From NCBI GenBank assembly GCA_030248195.1, contig JASAND010011200.1:1-64000 (forward strand): DNA of 64,000 nucleotides, given 5' to 3'. Source of the stretch: Trissonchulus latispiculum. Taxonomy: Eukaryota > Nematoda > Enoplea > Enoplida > Ironidae. Below are positions 25,601 through 38,677 of this stretch, one piece after another (the stretch's first letter is position 1; each line of letters opens with the position of its first letter). Below the pieces are notes generated by a model. The model did not search any database and was not told the DNA's origin. It saw only the letters and a program-made list of their open reading frames with translations. Both the position numbers and the translations under genes were made by a program.

Positions 25601-28600
25601 GAGATTTCAATTGTTATTAAGTTACTTCTGCTGCATAGGGGAAGAGGGGCCCCCGTTCATTCAGAAAGTTCCCCCCCCCGTTTGACGACCCTCCCTCTAT
25701 AAATTTCTACCTCACACCATAAGCGAAACAATTGCCAAATTTTGTCATTTTTAGTCTAACGACATTTTACGGTTTTTAGCTTAAAAGCACCTAAAAATTC
25801 TCAATAAATATCAAAAATATGTCCCCATTTCGTCGGCTTATTGCTAAATGGCATTATACGCAAATTTGCCTTTTCGAGAAAAACGGGTTTTTCGCTTAAT
25901 GCACTTTTGCGTGAAGGATCTTTCACGCTAATAGGCATTATGCAAATGAGTATTTTAACACGTATTTATAGGCCTATAATGCATTTTTGCAGGAACACTT
26001 TATTAAAAATGTATTATAATGCAATATTGTTTTATTCTATATAGCATTATTAATGCGCTTTTGTATAAAGGTGCGGTAACAAGTTCTGCATATAGTGGTG
26101 TCAAAACCCATTTTTCGCCAAAATGTCGAATAATGCCATTTAGCATGAAACCGACGATTTGCGGTGTGCCTCACATATCGCCCCCCATAAGAAATAAGCC
26201 AGTATACTTGCTGTAGATTCTTTGTCTGTCAGTTAGTCATGGCCGATAATGGTCTCATTAAATGCGAAGTGAAGACTGTGTCCACTGTTTTAGGCATTCT
26301 GTGCAAAACGTGGTTGCTGCTGCCCTTCGAGCCGTTGGGAACATTGTCACGGGTGATGATATTCAAACTCAGGTTAGCCCTGGAAATGATGCATGGAACA
26401 TGTTTTAATGTGGAATATTTTCAGTTGTTAATTTGATTAAGACAACCGTGTAAACCGTGTGTAGATTGTTGCCAGTTGGTTGATTGTCAATCTAGTGCAA
26501 CACCGCTGAATTTTAACAAGTAATTTTGATTCCTGTTTGCGGTATTTCTTCCCTAACACATTCGTGAACTTTTGCTGACTTTAGGTACAAATGTTTTTTC
26601 AGATAATCCTCTCTTGCTCTGCTCTGCCCTGCCTTCATCATTTGTTACTCAATCCTAAAGAATCTATAAAAAAGGAAGCTTGCTGGACAATATCCAATAT
26701 CACGGCTGGAAATAAAGCTCAAATTCAGGTATGCTTTTAGCATTATTATTAGAAAATGTTTATTGTCGACTTTCTTTATTTGTTTTTACGATTTCCTCAC
26801 AATTTAGCTCATAGTTACTTATGTACCATTCATTTCATTGCTTTCATGTGCTATTTGGAGTTGTTTTGGTTGCGTACATGGATCGTAATTCTATTGTTTT
26901 GTCGCTGTGTCAGACATTAGTATTTGAAGTACGTACATTATAGGCTGTTATTGAAGCCAACATAATTCCAACACTGGTAGCTTTATTGGGAAAAGCAGAA
27001 TTTAAGACGAGGAAGGAGGCAGCCTGGGCTATCACTAACTGTGCCTCTGGAGGCTCGCCTGAGCATATTCGGTAAATATTTGCTAATAATTTTGATAATT
27101 CTATCTTTTTGTTGGTACTTTAATACTATGTTTGCAATTATGTGTAGTAATATATACGTAATTATGTAGTGTTTGTTTTTGCTTTGTTTAGATACCTTGT
27201 TGAATGCCAGTGTATTCCTCCTCTGTGTGAACTGTTAACTGTGATGGACGCAAAAATTATTCTTGTATGCATAATGTGTATGATTGTCTTGTATTTTGTG
27301 TTATGGTTTAGAGATGTACCGTGTGTTGAGACCTTTGCTAATGGCTGTTTTATTTTGGATCTAACTTATAATATTCAGTTTCTGGGACGTTCTATGAAAT
27401 ATATAATGCGTTTGTACTTTAGTTCTGTAATTTGTATTTACATTTTTATGCTTTAGATAGATTGATGCATGATATTGTGTTCGTATGGATTTTTACGTAT
27501 GCATTTTCTAGGTCGCACTTACGGGCCTTGAAAGCATCTTGAAAGTGGGAGAATTTGATGCGAAACGTAATAATGGGCAGAATCCTTATGCCTTGTTGAT
27601 TGAACAATGTTATGGTAAGTTTTTCAGGCTAAAATATTAACACGTGTAATCTTAGTAATGCAGGTACATTTTCTGTGCTGGCTTGAAAGATCCAAAATTT
27701 GTTGTGTATGTAAGCTTTAAAAAAGGAACTAAAGTGTTGGTCGGTAGGTGAGTTTTGAAAACGGGTTTAAGGTGGTGCTGGTGTCGCTTTGTGTAAACTC
27801 GACCCTACAAGCTTCAATTCTTCATGAAAGTGGATGAAACTTTCCAAATACATTATTTTCGTGCTGTTCAACATTCTGGGACCAGTCCCGGATTTTTAGG
27901 TGTAAAGATAAAAAAGTTTTGGTTTTTGCTCTTATTCTCTCAGTACATGGTCGCTACACCGGATTGGTTGTTATGGCTGGAAGGAGGCCACCCAAATGAA
28001 CATTTTTGCTTTTACAACTTTTGAGCTACTTCTAGTGGTTAAGGCAGTATAAGCCAAAATCGATGTTTGGGGTCAAAAAATGGCCATTTTTGAAGAAATC
28101 AGTTTTTTCAGTATTACTGCCTAATCTTACAGACAATTTCGGCTTGTTTATACGCAATCGACACACCGTTCAATTGCGCATTTCATCAATACCTATTCGC
28201 TGGAGTCCGTTGCTTTAAGCTAGAGAATTCGCCGAAAAACCATTTTTGCAAAATTGCGATTATTTTGTTTTGAACATTGATTTCTCAAAACTACCCAATG
28301 GATTCCCGTGATTTTGGGCTGAATGAAAATTCGCCCTATTGCGGAGGGACATTTTTCTTGGTTTGAGCTGAAACATCTCCAGTTGTGAGAAAACTGAATA
28401 GAAAGTTGCGAAATTTCGTGTCATCGCGCATTTGACGTATTTTCTGGAGTACTGAGACTTGTTGAGCCAAATCCAAAAAATGTCCCTCGGCCCACATGTC
28501 CTTCATATCATGGCACAAGAAGAAATTTTGGCCGATTCTACAGTTTTGAGAAATCGATGTTCAAAAATTTTTGATCTATATTCAGTCTGTCAGATGTCAG

Positions 28601-29341
28601 CATGTCGGAAATTTTTTGCTATTTTCTTGCCAATTTTGCAAGTTTCGTAAGCTCATGTTAATGTACAGATTATAAGCTTTAAAACGATGCATAAAGCTCT
28701 TTCCAACCCCCAAAGTTGCGAAAGTTATAGGGTTTCGAAAAATCACCAAAAAAGCAATGCACAAAAGGATACCAGCACCTTAAACGCCTCTGATGTTACA
28801 TTTTATGTTTTTATTTTTCTGCTTTAGAGCTTCCCAAGCATGAATCCTGTTCTACAGTTTAAGCAACTGGCTTTTTTATTTTTTCATGTCGCAACTTAAT
28901 TTCAGGCCTGGATAAGATTGAATTCCTGCAGCAGCATGAAAATATGGAGATTTACGAAAAATCTTTTAACTTAATTGAAAAATATTTTGGGACTGAGGTA
29001 GGTATACATATATCTCATTTGTTTGCCTATTTATTGACTTGCTTAAGGAGTCTTCTGTTAACACTATGTTTTTGTTTTTACTTTGTCTTTCTTCGTGTAA
29101 AACGTACATTTGTAAATCATAACTTTTATTGGAAAATGTTTTGCTAAAATATTCTGCTATTCGTTTCGTTGGCTTATACAAGGAATTTTGATTTACATAA
29201 ATTTCAGTTTAATTAATTGTATATTTAATTCGTTTCTGTTTTCTGTAGAATGAGGATGAAAGCCTTGCTCCTTCTGCCAACGCTGAGCAGTACAACTTCC
29301 AAGTGGGCCAGGAAGCTCCAGCTGCTGGATTTCAATTCTGA
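19670..29341 (+). CDS. KPNA: Importin subunit alpha (karyopherin alpha, KPNA1/5/6 type)
   Basis: Adaptor that binds classical nuclear localisation signals and is carried into the nucleus by importin beta. Fifteen coding exons: 19670-19810, 21530-21619, 22344-22437, 23088-23179, 24239-24370, 24676-24764, 25003-25108, 25420-25583, 26294-26372, 26603-26728, 26944-27071, 27192-27264, 27512-27614, 28906-28997, 29249-29341. All junctions are GT-AG and phases agree, giving 1,602 nt or 533 aa, the normal family length. Residues 1-~95 are the importin-beta-binding domain, with [10 protein letters not shown] and KRRNV basic clusters. Armadillo repeats follow with landmark tryptophans at about 144, 186, 231, 273, 357 and 399 in [45 protein letters not shown] and [10 protein letters not shown]. 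The acidic tail ([13 protein letters not shown]) is where the recycling factor CAS binds in homologues. [14 protein letters not shown] favours the KPNA1/5/6 branch. A TTTCTAG lies 42 nt before the ATG. Intron 1 carries a family A fragment and intron 13 a family B element. Confidence 0.97.
20490..20962 (-). mobile_element. Family A TTAA element, half copy A2 in importin intron 1
   Basis: Inverted relative to A1. It ends in GGAATCACCACC with TTCA in place of TTAA, and begins at the block matching A1 'TAGCAGTCTACGGGATAGCAGTTGG' with small changes. The other half is absent. A G-run and low-similarity sequence precede it. Confidence 0.75.
27771..28779 (+). mobile_element. Family B TTAA element, complete copy B1 in importin intron 13
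   Basis: 1,009 bp flanked by TTAA at 27,767-27,770 and 28,780-28,783. The ends are GGTGGTGCTGG and CCAGCACC. It is non-coding, in the sense orientation, and fills most of a 1.3-kb intron. It provides the intact reference for B2 (46,927-47,937) and for the split copy B3 (37,863-41,752). Confidence 0.88.
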
Positions 29342-32300
29342 TATTCCCCCCTTCAATCCGTTCCCCTCTCTTCCCTAATCCCATGCGTCTCCCGTCTCAA
29401 ACTTTGAACCGTCTCTGTTTTCCCAACTCAATGGAGTTCTCGAGTTCTCTTCTCACCGTCATTGTCTCCCCTATTTGTCTAGCTTAGTCATTGAACGAAT
29501 ACTGGACATTGGTAACCATACAACGCTCACTAACTATACAACAAAATGAATTCAATTGGTTATTATGATGATTCATTTAACGACTCCTCATTTTGCGGGT
29601 TTGCCAGTGCCTGCTCCCGCCCCCTCCCCCGCGCCCCGTTTTGCTCCTCTCTTGGCGTCCCTGCTCCCCTGCTCTTCAAACTGTCCAGCCATAACTTTTT
29701 CTGGGTCTTTTACTTTCTTTCTGCTACACTCCTGGCTCTGCTTAGAGCCTCCGTTGAACTGATGTTGTGTCTAATAGCACGGCCCTTGTTTTATCCAGTT
29801 TGTGTAAAATCTCAGAATGAAATAACTTAAAGGAAATTTAACTGTTTCTTAATCTTAATAGTTTTAGTTATTAGAATATTATACGTAAGATATACCGTTA
29901 GGATTTCCCTGTTATTTTTGCAATTTGTTTGGGAAGGGTAATTTTACTAACGTAAAAAGTTAAATTCCATTTTTATTGTTTGTTCGTTTACTTATTTTAA
30001 TGTTTTTTTGGAAATTTGTTGCTAAAAATGATGTTATACGTTTAACAGACTACGTACGTCTATTGGCCCGTAATTATAGGTATAGGTAAGCTTGCTTTGG
30101 AATTGTTTGTTCGTATTTGCTGGCGTTGGTATGATATTTACACGCTGAAAATACTATATGGATGGTGATTATTTCACACTAGCATTGCCAGAAAAGGGGG
30201 GAGTGTCATCAGTTGAGAGAAGGTCTGCACGGGAAGCCTTCCAGAAGGTGAAAAATTTTTGAAATTTGTTACGTCAGACGAAGTTTTACGAAGAACTCTT
30301 TGAAGTCTGAAATTCCTGTAAATGCTTACATATGTATGATGCATTAGCTGGTCAAAGAACACCAAATAATTGGTTATGTCACAGGGGCGGATCCCGTCGC
30401 GATTCGAAGGTAGGAAAAATTAAGGAGAAAAATAGGAAACAGTAAAAAACCAAAAAATTTCGCGCCGTCGGCGCGAATTTTCTAATTTTTAACGGCATAT
30501 TTATTCCATTTGTGAAGAAAAAACTTGAAATGCATCCCATTTTTCGGAAAAAAATTTACATTTTTACTTAAAATTTGTTATATTTTAAAAAGTTTCTGAG
30601 TTCTTCAAAACTAAAAGAATTAAAGATCTGAAGACAGATTTTATTGCAAAAACAATAAATTTCTTCAACTTCTTTGGGGCTCGGCCCCCTGACCCCCCGA
30701 TGAAGATATTTTACCGCCCCCCCGTTACGAAATCCTGGATCCGCTAGTGGTATGGTATGTCATACTCATTTTTGGCGTTCTAAATACAATATTATGGTAA
30801 TCAGTACAAAATTCGCGTCGAAGACGCGGAAGTTTTAGAAAATGGTAGTTTACACATTGCAGGGAAAGTCTGTGGTGCGCTCACACTTTGGGGGATCCCC
30901 GGCTGGTGACCGTGCTCCATATATGGTCGGCTTATTTGTTTCTAAACTAAGTCATAACTGTAAGCTGTGTTTTCGAGTTTTCGGCAATTTTCAATAGTTG
31001 GCACAAAAACGTTTTGAATATTCTAAATTGAAAATGATTATATAATTATTTGCAAATTTTTGGTCTTTCGTTATGTCCATTTTGGGTTATCCTTGTCGTT
31101 ACCATTTATATACTAATCCGTATTGGTTATGAATTGCTGTTCTAAGTACTGGTTTGCTTGGAGTGGTGCACGGAAATTATCATATTATAAAATAGCTAAC
31201 TTTCAGGACTTCGTATACTCAAAAATTATCATGTTTTGAGATGTCAGAATTCCTGCTGTGTCTTTCAAAGCCTGATTGAACCTAATGTGAGCTATTGACT
31301 GGATTTTCAAGATGCATTGAAGATTCAAGATCATGCAAGAATTGTAGAGGCAAATCAGCACTAACTTTAAAGTAAACGTTTAAAATGTCTATGTCATGTT
31401 ACTTTACGTACGAGCTAGTATAATCTGTCTTTTAAATTTGTGCCACCTTTTTATTGCTGATTCGTATAATTTTGAGGGCAGTGGCGTTGCTGTAAATTTC
31501 TGTTATTTTGTTTCTAACAGATTAAGTTTGGTGCGCGGAGTTTTTGAAGTTGTTAGCAAAAAATAGTTATTACCCTATGTCGTCATGATGCCTTTTGATT
31601 AAACTATACTTTAGTCGAATGCTCTTTATTATATTCTTAGAAATTCGATTGTACCAAAACGTTTAATATTGCCACGGATGCGGCCCACTGTAAATTATTT
31701 TAAGGATTTGTGTACGTAAGCCCTTTATGAATTTGATGTACTTTTGCTTAGCTAGGACAAACAAATTTTTCAATAACGTTTTGCTGAGTTTTAATCTTGA
31801 TATTATATGATTTACAGTTGCTGTTATGATGGGCTATCATGACCGGACTCAGGAAATGATAATTTAGTTTACACCCTTTAAAGTATGACTTTACTCAACT
31901 TTAATCTTACGCGGAAGTGCAGGGATTAAGCGTGCTGAAATTTGCATACGCTCATCATGTAGAAAATGTGTATGCTTTTCCAACATATTTCTACATTTTA
32001 CGCTGTTCTGTTGACTGACAAAATTTTGGGATATTGCTTCGATTTTTGTTTCGGTTTGTTAGAACTGCTAATTTTCAACAATATACCTAATTTAATTGCT
32101 CTCCCGTATTTTTGCTTTCTTTGGGTATGTTGATGCTGTTGATAATTTCCGTCTCTGAATTCAGTTGTTTCATTTATGTTAATCTTAAATGCTCAGTTTT
32201 CATTGATACGTAGCAGTAGTGTAATAAGATTCTTTGAATTTATTGAGTTAAGCATTTCACACTGAGTTGCGTTATGTTGCGTTGCGTTGCGAAGAACGTA

Positions 32301-34645
32301 GACTTGGCCTTGGAAGGGTTTCAAATCAAATTGGCAAAAAGTTTTTGTATATATGCCTGGTTTGTTAGATTTCTAATGTTTGATTGAGTTTGGGTATAGA
32401 CGGACCGAGTATTGGTGTTCTTGGGAACTTTTTGTTGGCTGTTTGTGTAATTTTAACTGCAGAAAGATGTGTACGTAAGAAGGTATGTGAGCAAGTACGT
32501 AGATTTGTGATAGTTGATGCTTTTCATTTTGCCACTGTGATAATTTGTTTTGCCTTTTGCCAGCTGCTGATGGCTTTGAAATTTATCTTTCTTTACTTTA
32601 TAGTTATCTAATTTAGAGTCCCATTCCCATGCGTATTTGGCTTGCAGAAAGTTGATTTGTCTCGAGAGTACCGTACTAATATGGAGTTACTTATTTCTTA
32701 TAGAAATTCTCGTGCTTTTAATTTGCTTATAGGTAATAGTTATTTCCCTAAATTGCAAACTTCGAATATCAACCTTCGAATTTTATTCACTGCTGTTTCC
32801 GTAGTGAAAGGAGTAGCTTAATTTTCAATTTGTTTCTAGAATATATATTAAGTCTTTCGTTTTCACAAGAAAATGATGAAAAATATTTTCCCTTGACCCA
32901 TTTCCCGAGTACAATTTGTTGTACTGTGGCGACTTGTGCATGATGATGAACTGTACGTATTCGTTGTTATTGCTCTATGTCATGTAATATATTATGCTGT
33001 ATTTTGTTGTACGTATTAAAAGATTATAATACCTAGTAGCTTTGACTTTAATTTTCCGGTCTTAATTGTTTGACATTGGTTTTTACTACTGGTTTAGTGA
33101 GTAGAGATAATTTTCACGCATTCTACGCAATATTTTCACCAACCTTCGCATTGGTGGCTGTAGTTTGCGATACAAACGTCAGCTTCCAATGATTTGGTTT
33201 TGCACTTTCCGTTAATTTGGCTTATTCTATGTAGGAGGTATACACTCTTGCTATTATTCTAGACATTCCTTCTGGGAAGCCCTCCTCAAGTTCGTGGGAT
33301 AAGTAATTTGAGGGGGAGGGCAAAATTTAACAAAGTAAAAGCTGCTCTGTTTTGGCATGTTCTTTGAAAGTTAATCTATAACACAAAAATACAGAATTGT
33401 TCTCCAACAATTTAAAATTTGAGAAAAAAATTAGAAATTTTGCCTTTTTGAATACGAAAAAGGACCCCCCAATGGTTTTGATGGGGGAAGGTCCTAGATG
33501 ACTCCCACTTCGAATACGCCTATGCAATAGTGAGTGACAAGACGGCCTATATTATTGCTTTAGATTGGCATAATCTGTTTTGGCTTTCCCTTCACCTTGC
33601 TCTATTTGGCGCAATGAGATACTTCAAAAAAGTGTTTTAAGCGGTTAAATTTGTTTTGAGTTTCCGTCGAGTTCTCGTTACCATCAGATAGTGATAGTTT
33701 TGTTTAAGAAGTACCAGCATTTTACAGTGGGATTTTCTATTGTCGAAGAGTTGACCTTTTATATCTGGAGGAATCAGTGTACAGTGGAGCTTTTGGCTGT
33801 CAAAGCCAGCTACGTCTGGGTGTTATTCTAGTCCCCTCCATAAGCGGCCTCCCCTCCAACTTCGTTCTCTCTCCCAAAATATCCCATCCAAAATCAGAGG
33901 GTTTCCCTTTTTGGACCAACTTTCGTCCTGAAAAATCGCCGAGCAGGCCAAATTTTTCCACTTCGACGGAAATTTTTACTCAGTTTTTACCTTTTTAACA
34001 CTAGATCTGCCTATTTTTGTGATAAAATCAACTTTTACATTACAATATATGCTAGAAAAATAGCGCTTCTCTTAGCATTTTTAGAAAAATTTTCGTCGTA
34101 ATTACTTAGTTGGTCTAGGTAGAAGGTTAATTAATAACAAGATTCGTTTTCTGTCACAACTCTAAAATGTAGGAAAATCCCAGTCGACCGTATCGATTTA
34201 ATAAGCTAGCTACATAGTTTTCCTCAGAAATTGGAAAAGCACACTGACACTGCATGATTCGATCCTTTTCCCTCCATGAAAAAATACCATGCTTGAGCTT
34301 CCCAATGAACCATAACCTAAAAGTGCCCTCAAATATTTGTAAATGACAGGTGTACAGCGCAATAGTTCCAATCACAGAAGTTTGTGATTGTGGCCTTGTG
34401 ATCGAATGGTTAGGGAGGGGGGGGTTGAAGTTGGGAACGAACAGGTCGAGCTGCGATCTCCAGAGACAGAATGACTTCACATTGATTCCTTGAGTCTTAA
34501 ACCTAGGCCATTGCGAATGGGGTGTCAAAGTGGACATGGGATGTTTCGTGTAAAGCTTGTCACATTCTTAATTATTATGCGCTCTTTGTAGTGCATATAG
34601 GATTTGTAAGCTTGAGTGTTCCTCTGACGGTGTTATTTGTAGTAT
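29342..34645. other. 5.3-kb stretch without a recognisable gene
   Basis: The start must include the importin 3' UTR, but no canonical AATAAA was picked out with confidence. A TIR element seems to occupy 30,383-30,750, between AGGGGCGGATCC and GGATCCGCT, and contains the GC hairpin at 30,459-30,477. C- or G-rich repeat edges occur near 33,300-33,490 and 33,830-34,190. No coding segment with family resemblance was found on either strand. Confidence 0.5.
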
Positions 34646-35025
34646 CAAGAGTACATAATGATAAGAGTATGCCACTAGGCAAGCTCTATGTTATCAGAGC
34701 AAAAACTATGCTCTGCACGCTAACGGCCTACCCCCCCCCCCGCAAATCAGACCCTAGTCACCCCCCCCCCGCAAATCAGTACCTAGTCGAAACGGGGGTA
34801 CGCTCACTCGCTCTATGTTATGTGCTTAAGCTCGAAAACAAGCAGTGCGTGCGCGAATTTTGTGCCTGCTTCGAGCTTTAGAACACAAACATAGCGCTCA
34901 AAATTCTTTGAAGTGATGGGTCTGATTTGCGGGGGGGGGGGTGGGCCGTTAGCGAGCGGAGCATAGTTTTTGCTCTGATAACATAGAGTGTGCCTAGTGG
35001 CACACTCTTATATTATGTACTCTTG
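34646..35025. mobile_element. 380-bp hAT-like MITE at the MEAF6 start
   Basis: Long TIRs of about 70-110 bp. The left end CAAGAGTACATAATGATAAG faces the right end CTTATATTATGTACTCTTG. GTAGTAT flanks both sides (34,639-34,645 and 35,026-35,032). CAAGAG termini with a 7-8-bp duplication suggest hAT. C-runs and G-runs (CCCCCCCCCC, GGGGGGGGGG) lie inside each TIR. The element ends 19 bp before the MEAF6 ATG. Non-coding. Confidence 0.88.
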
Positions 35026-35044
35026 GTAGTATCTATTTAGCGTT

Positions 35045-36247
35045 ATGAGCGGGTCTTCAAAACAGCTGATAGATACAAGGCAGGAACTTGCTGAACTGGT
35101 GAAACGAAGAGCCGAGATACAGGAGAATCTGGCCTCACTGGAACGTCAGATTTACGCTTTTGAAGGGAGTTACTTGGAGGACACTCAGGAATATGGGAAT
35201 GTAATTCGAGGCTGGGATAGATATTTGACTACGGTCGCACCCCCATCGAAGTCACAGCCAAAGTTTTCAGGTTGGAATTTTTGAAGTCTGATAAAGTAAT
35301 TTAGTATTGTATAGTGCGGGGGTTTACATATTTGACTTTAGACTTTATGGTAAGGTAAGGTAAAGGTAACCCCCGGAGAATTCTCCTACCCTTGTCAGGG
35401 TCTAGGGTGCCGGTGCTCATCCCGGGATACACAGCCGTTGAGCCAGGAGTGTCACCTCGAATGATGACTACAACCGTGGAGGAGGGGCCAGCTCCTCAAG
35501 GCTGACGCCCTACACGGTCTCCTGTTACCTTCCCACATAAGTGGTACCCATTTACCGACCAACTAAGGATGGATAGCTGGGTTGGCTAGAGCCCACGGCG
35601 AACCGATATGTGCTTAGTCCCTTGCTCACGGGGATTTGTGAAAATCTTGTGGCAGCGGGGATTCGAACCTCGGACTATCGGATCCAAAGTCGAACGCCTT
35701 AACCACTCGGCCGGCACGGCACCCAAGACTAGACTTTATAGATAGACTTTCTTGGAATTTCTGGCCAATATTCATTCTTTTTCAAGAGTTTCGATCAATT
35801 CTGTGGGTACTGTGGTCTGAGAAAGTTGAGGTATTTGCAACAGTCCAAAAAAGCTCACTGTGCCAATGATGTTGTTCGAATGCGAAGAAGAGTTTATAAA
35901 GTGTTTGCATAACCTATTCCATTACTGAGGCACACTTTATTACATTTGAGTTTTGATAGAATTCTGTAGAGATATTTTTTATCAAATTGCTACCCGTTTG
36001 GTTTTTTGTTCCAGGATCTGAAAAGAAGAAGTCTCGTATTCGTGAGTCAGAAAGACTGTTTTCCCATTCCTCTGTGACCTCTGCCTCAGCCATTCGTGGG
36101 ATGCTCCATGCCAATGACCAGGATGATTCGGAAAATTCCGACGCCCCTACCTCCGCATCGCCCAGTCATTTACTGACACAGACTGGTGGGTCTGGTCCCG
36201 CTATTGGCCCACCTCCGGCTAAGCAAAGGAAGAAAGCAAAATTCTAG
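35045..36247 (+). CDS. MEAF6: MEAF6 / Eaf6, NuA4-type histone acetyltransferase subunit
   Basis: Small subunit shared by the NuA4/TIP60 and MOZ/HBO1 histone acetyltransferase complexes in the nucleus. Two exons, 35045-35270 and 36015-36247, joined in phase 1 by GT-AG, give 152 aa. Residues ~8-62 hold the family coiled-coil and its signature, with blocks [33 protein letters not shown] and [12 protein letters not shown]. This segment contacts the BRPF/EPC scaffold in homologues. The second exon supplies [15 protein letters not shown], matching the family ERLFSxSSVTS, then a low-complexity Ser/Pro stretch and a basic end (KQRKKAKF). Human MEAF6 is somewhat longer. The ATG begins the conserved region and lies 4 nt after a TATTTAG that could be a splice acceptor. 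The 744-bp intron holds a SINE on the minus strand. Confidence 0.96.
35344..35723 (-). mobile_element. tRNA-derived SINE in the MEAF6 intron
   Basis: The 5' tRNA-like head is at 35,723-35,649 on the minus strand. Its A box lies in GCCGAGTGGTTAAGGCG and its B box is GGTTCGAATCCCC. The type resembles Leu/Ser tRNAs with GCCGAGTGG. A ~300-bp body follows with GC-rich core sequence. The 3' tail at 35,344 is a short GGTAA repeat read on the plus strand. The head is intact enough to suggest recent activity. Confidence 0.8.
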
Positions 36248-37862
36248 AATTGCCGTGGATTTTAGTTTTTAATTTAGATTTGTGTCGTTTGTCTGTTTTT
36301 GTATTCGTTGGCGTCTTCTGAAGTTGTCAATTTTTTGCCTGTGCAATATTAAGGTTCTGTTTGTGTGTGTGTAACAGGGTACTCATTTATGGATCTTTCT
36401 GAAGCTGTAGGAAATGAAACTTTCTAAAGTTGTCGCCTTTCCTCGATTTCGTGAGTGTAGCTGTTTTCTCTTTCTAAAAGCTCTCGTTCCCTGTTTTTTC
36501 CAGTACAATTTGAATTTAAAAGAGTACGTTCGTGTTTGTTGTCCGTATATTTCCGTTTTTGTACATTATGTATTATATGCTGCTGTATATATTCTTTTTT
36601 ATGAAAGTGTTTCAAATAAACATTCTGCCTCTGCTGCGTCCATTTCCTTTGTTATCTATGAATTCCTGCGTTTTACTTGAATTTCGATCTGATTCTAATC
36701 GAAATCTTCATATTATGACTACGTACCTGTCCGGAATTTGCAGAGTGGTTAGAGTTGTGGACTGTCAGCCCTTCTATTTTTCCAGTCCTAATTTCATCCT
36801 TTCACACGTATGCGAAAGATCCTGTTATCCCTGTTTTCAAAAATGTTATATAAAGCAATTCCATAGCTTATAAATTTAAGAATCTAAGCTGCTTACTTAT
36901 CATAATTGAACGCCTAAGACAGTGTTTTTGTCCTTGTCCATCACTAGGAGTCTTGTCCGTGCCGTTGATGAAAACTTACAACAAAGACGTGTTTCAAGAT
37001 TCGACTTAAGGGGGGGGGTCCTTTTGCCTATTCTTAGATTTTGCTCATTGCTACATATTTTGAAATTCAAGGAATCCGCGAATCGACAATTGCTCCTATC
37101 GTTCTGTAGAATGTGTAGAATCTACACTTTATTTCGAAGGTGACCCCAACGTGTATTAAACATTGGCCAATAAAAAGTTATTTCAGAAAGTTTGTGGCAG
37201 AAAATCTATTCGCTGTGTAGAAGATGCGCTGCACTCTATGCATAAAATACGTCGTGTGAAAGTATTCGCTACAACTTTTAAGCTCAAAAAACTTGACCCC
37301 GGCAACACCTTTTTTGATCTTTCTATGTGAAAATGCTAATTTTTGAATTTTTCCAAATAGCCAAATTGGGTGTCGAACCGAGGAACAACATTTCTAGTAG
37401 AACTATGTCTAAGATGTTCTTTGCACGTTAAAGTAAGTTAAAGTTATATATACTGGGCAGTGCTTCAAAGCTAGGACAGTGCATCACTTAATCATGCATT
37501 GTGAATGCCTGGATTAACTATCCAGCTAGCCTGGAATAGTTAATCTTGGGCCGCTTCTGCACTAAGATATTGACTTTGTATAGGCTTAACATTATGCATC
37601 GGGGAGCCTTGTTCTCGATTGCGTTCGGTCCCCACCTGACCTTGAAGAGACCATCACCGTAATTTGAAGTTTTCATGATTTGAACCGGAATAACTGTCAC
37701 ACTTTTATTTTGAACTGATATTTTGTCTTATTTTGAGAACATAAGGGGCATAAGGTGAAAATGAGCGAAATCAGTGACTTTTGATTTATGACCAACAGCT
37801 GTATAAGTAACTTTCTCCCTTTTAATCGCACTTCGCAACCAACTTAGTTCTCTACATACTTA
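36248..37862. other. 1.6-kb gene-free spacer downstream of MEAF6
   Basis: It contains the MEAF6 3' UTR. A TTCAAATAAACATT near 36,610 is a possible polyadenylation signal. 36,740-36,815 has a weak tRNA-like patch (GCAGAGTGGTTAGAG without a clear B box). No gene. Confidence 0.45.
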
Positions 37863-37870
37863 GGTGCTGG

Positions 37871-38677
37871 TAGGTAACCCAGAGTTGGCTCCGGGTCCAA
37901 AATTTCAGACCCGGCCCGGACCCGGACCCGTTAGGGCGGAACCGGACCCGTCCAGACCCGGATCCGGGTACCCGGATCTAAAAAAGAACCAGTTCGCTTT
38001 TCAAACCTTCACTGCAGTCTTAAATTTTAATGCAACTACTACTGTAATAGTGTGAATAAAACTGTGATAAACTTTAGTTAAATTTATTTTACGCTTTACG
38101 ATGATTATTTATGATTTGAGGGTTAGGGCTAACAACAAAATTTGGATATCCTTTGGATATTGATAGCAGTTTTTGTCATGAGTCCGGAGACAGTGTGAGA
38201 CTATCCTTATGATAAGTTACGATTGCTTTGGAGGAAAGAAGGTGAACGAATTTTTGGTAGCTTGTATTTGAAAATAATTTCCTTGAGCTTAAATGAGCTT
38301 GTTTACTAATTTTACTTTTGCATGCATTGCAAAATTTTACACTTAAGTTTTTATTTCGAGTTATAATATTTCTACTTCCAATTTTAGTTAATACATATTT
38401 TGTTCTAGCAGAGCAGAGCAACATAGATTAGAAAGACCTCAGCTCGGCATTTACTAAACATTGAATCTCAATACTTAACACATGGGTCACCCAACTTTTA
38501 TTGGAAAAGGAATGAACAAGTTAAAATGTTTTAACGTTTTAGTGTACCAGAATCCAGGTTTCTTCAGTATTTTGGACCCGGATTCGGACCCGCGGGTGCC
38601 CGGACCCGCGGGTCCTAAAGTTGGATCCGGCCCGGCCCGCGGGTACCCGGACCCGGCGCCAGCTATGTGGTAACCTA
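37871..38677. mobile_element. CCGGGT-rich TIR element nested in B3
   Basis: 807 bp. The ends are TAGGTAACC and GGTAACCTA. Subterminal arrays of GGACCCGG/CCGGGTACCC lie on both sides (37,890-37,975 and 38,575-38,660) and are inverted to each other. The AT-rich centre is non-coding. Its insertion point matches the uninterrupted GCTGG-TTTCC of copy B2. Confidence 0.82.

Noticed and set aside
34522..34881. 119-codon plus-strand frame upstream of MEAF6
   Set aside because: It runs into the TIR and C-run of the MITE; no similarity to any family noticed.
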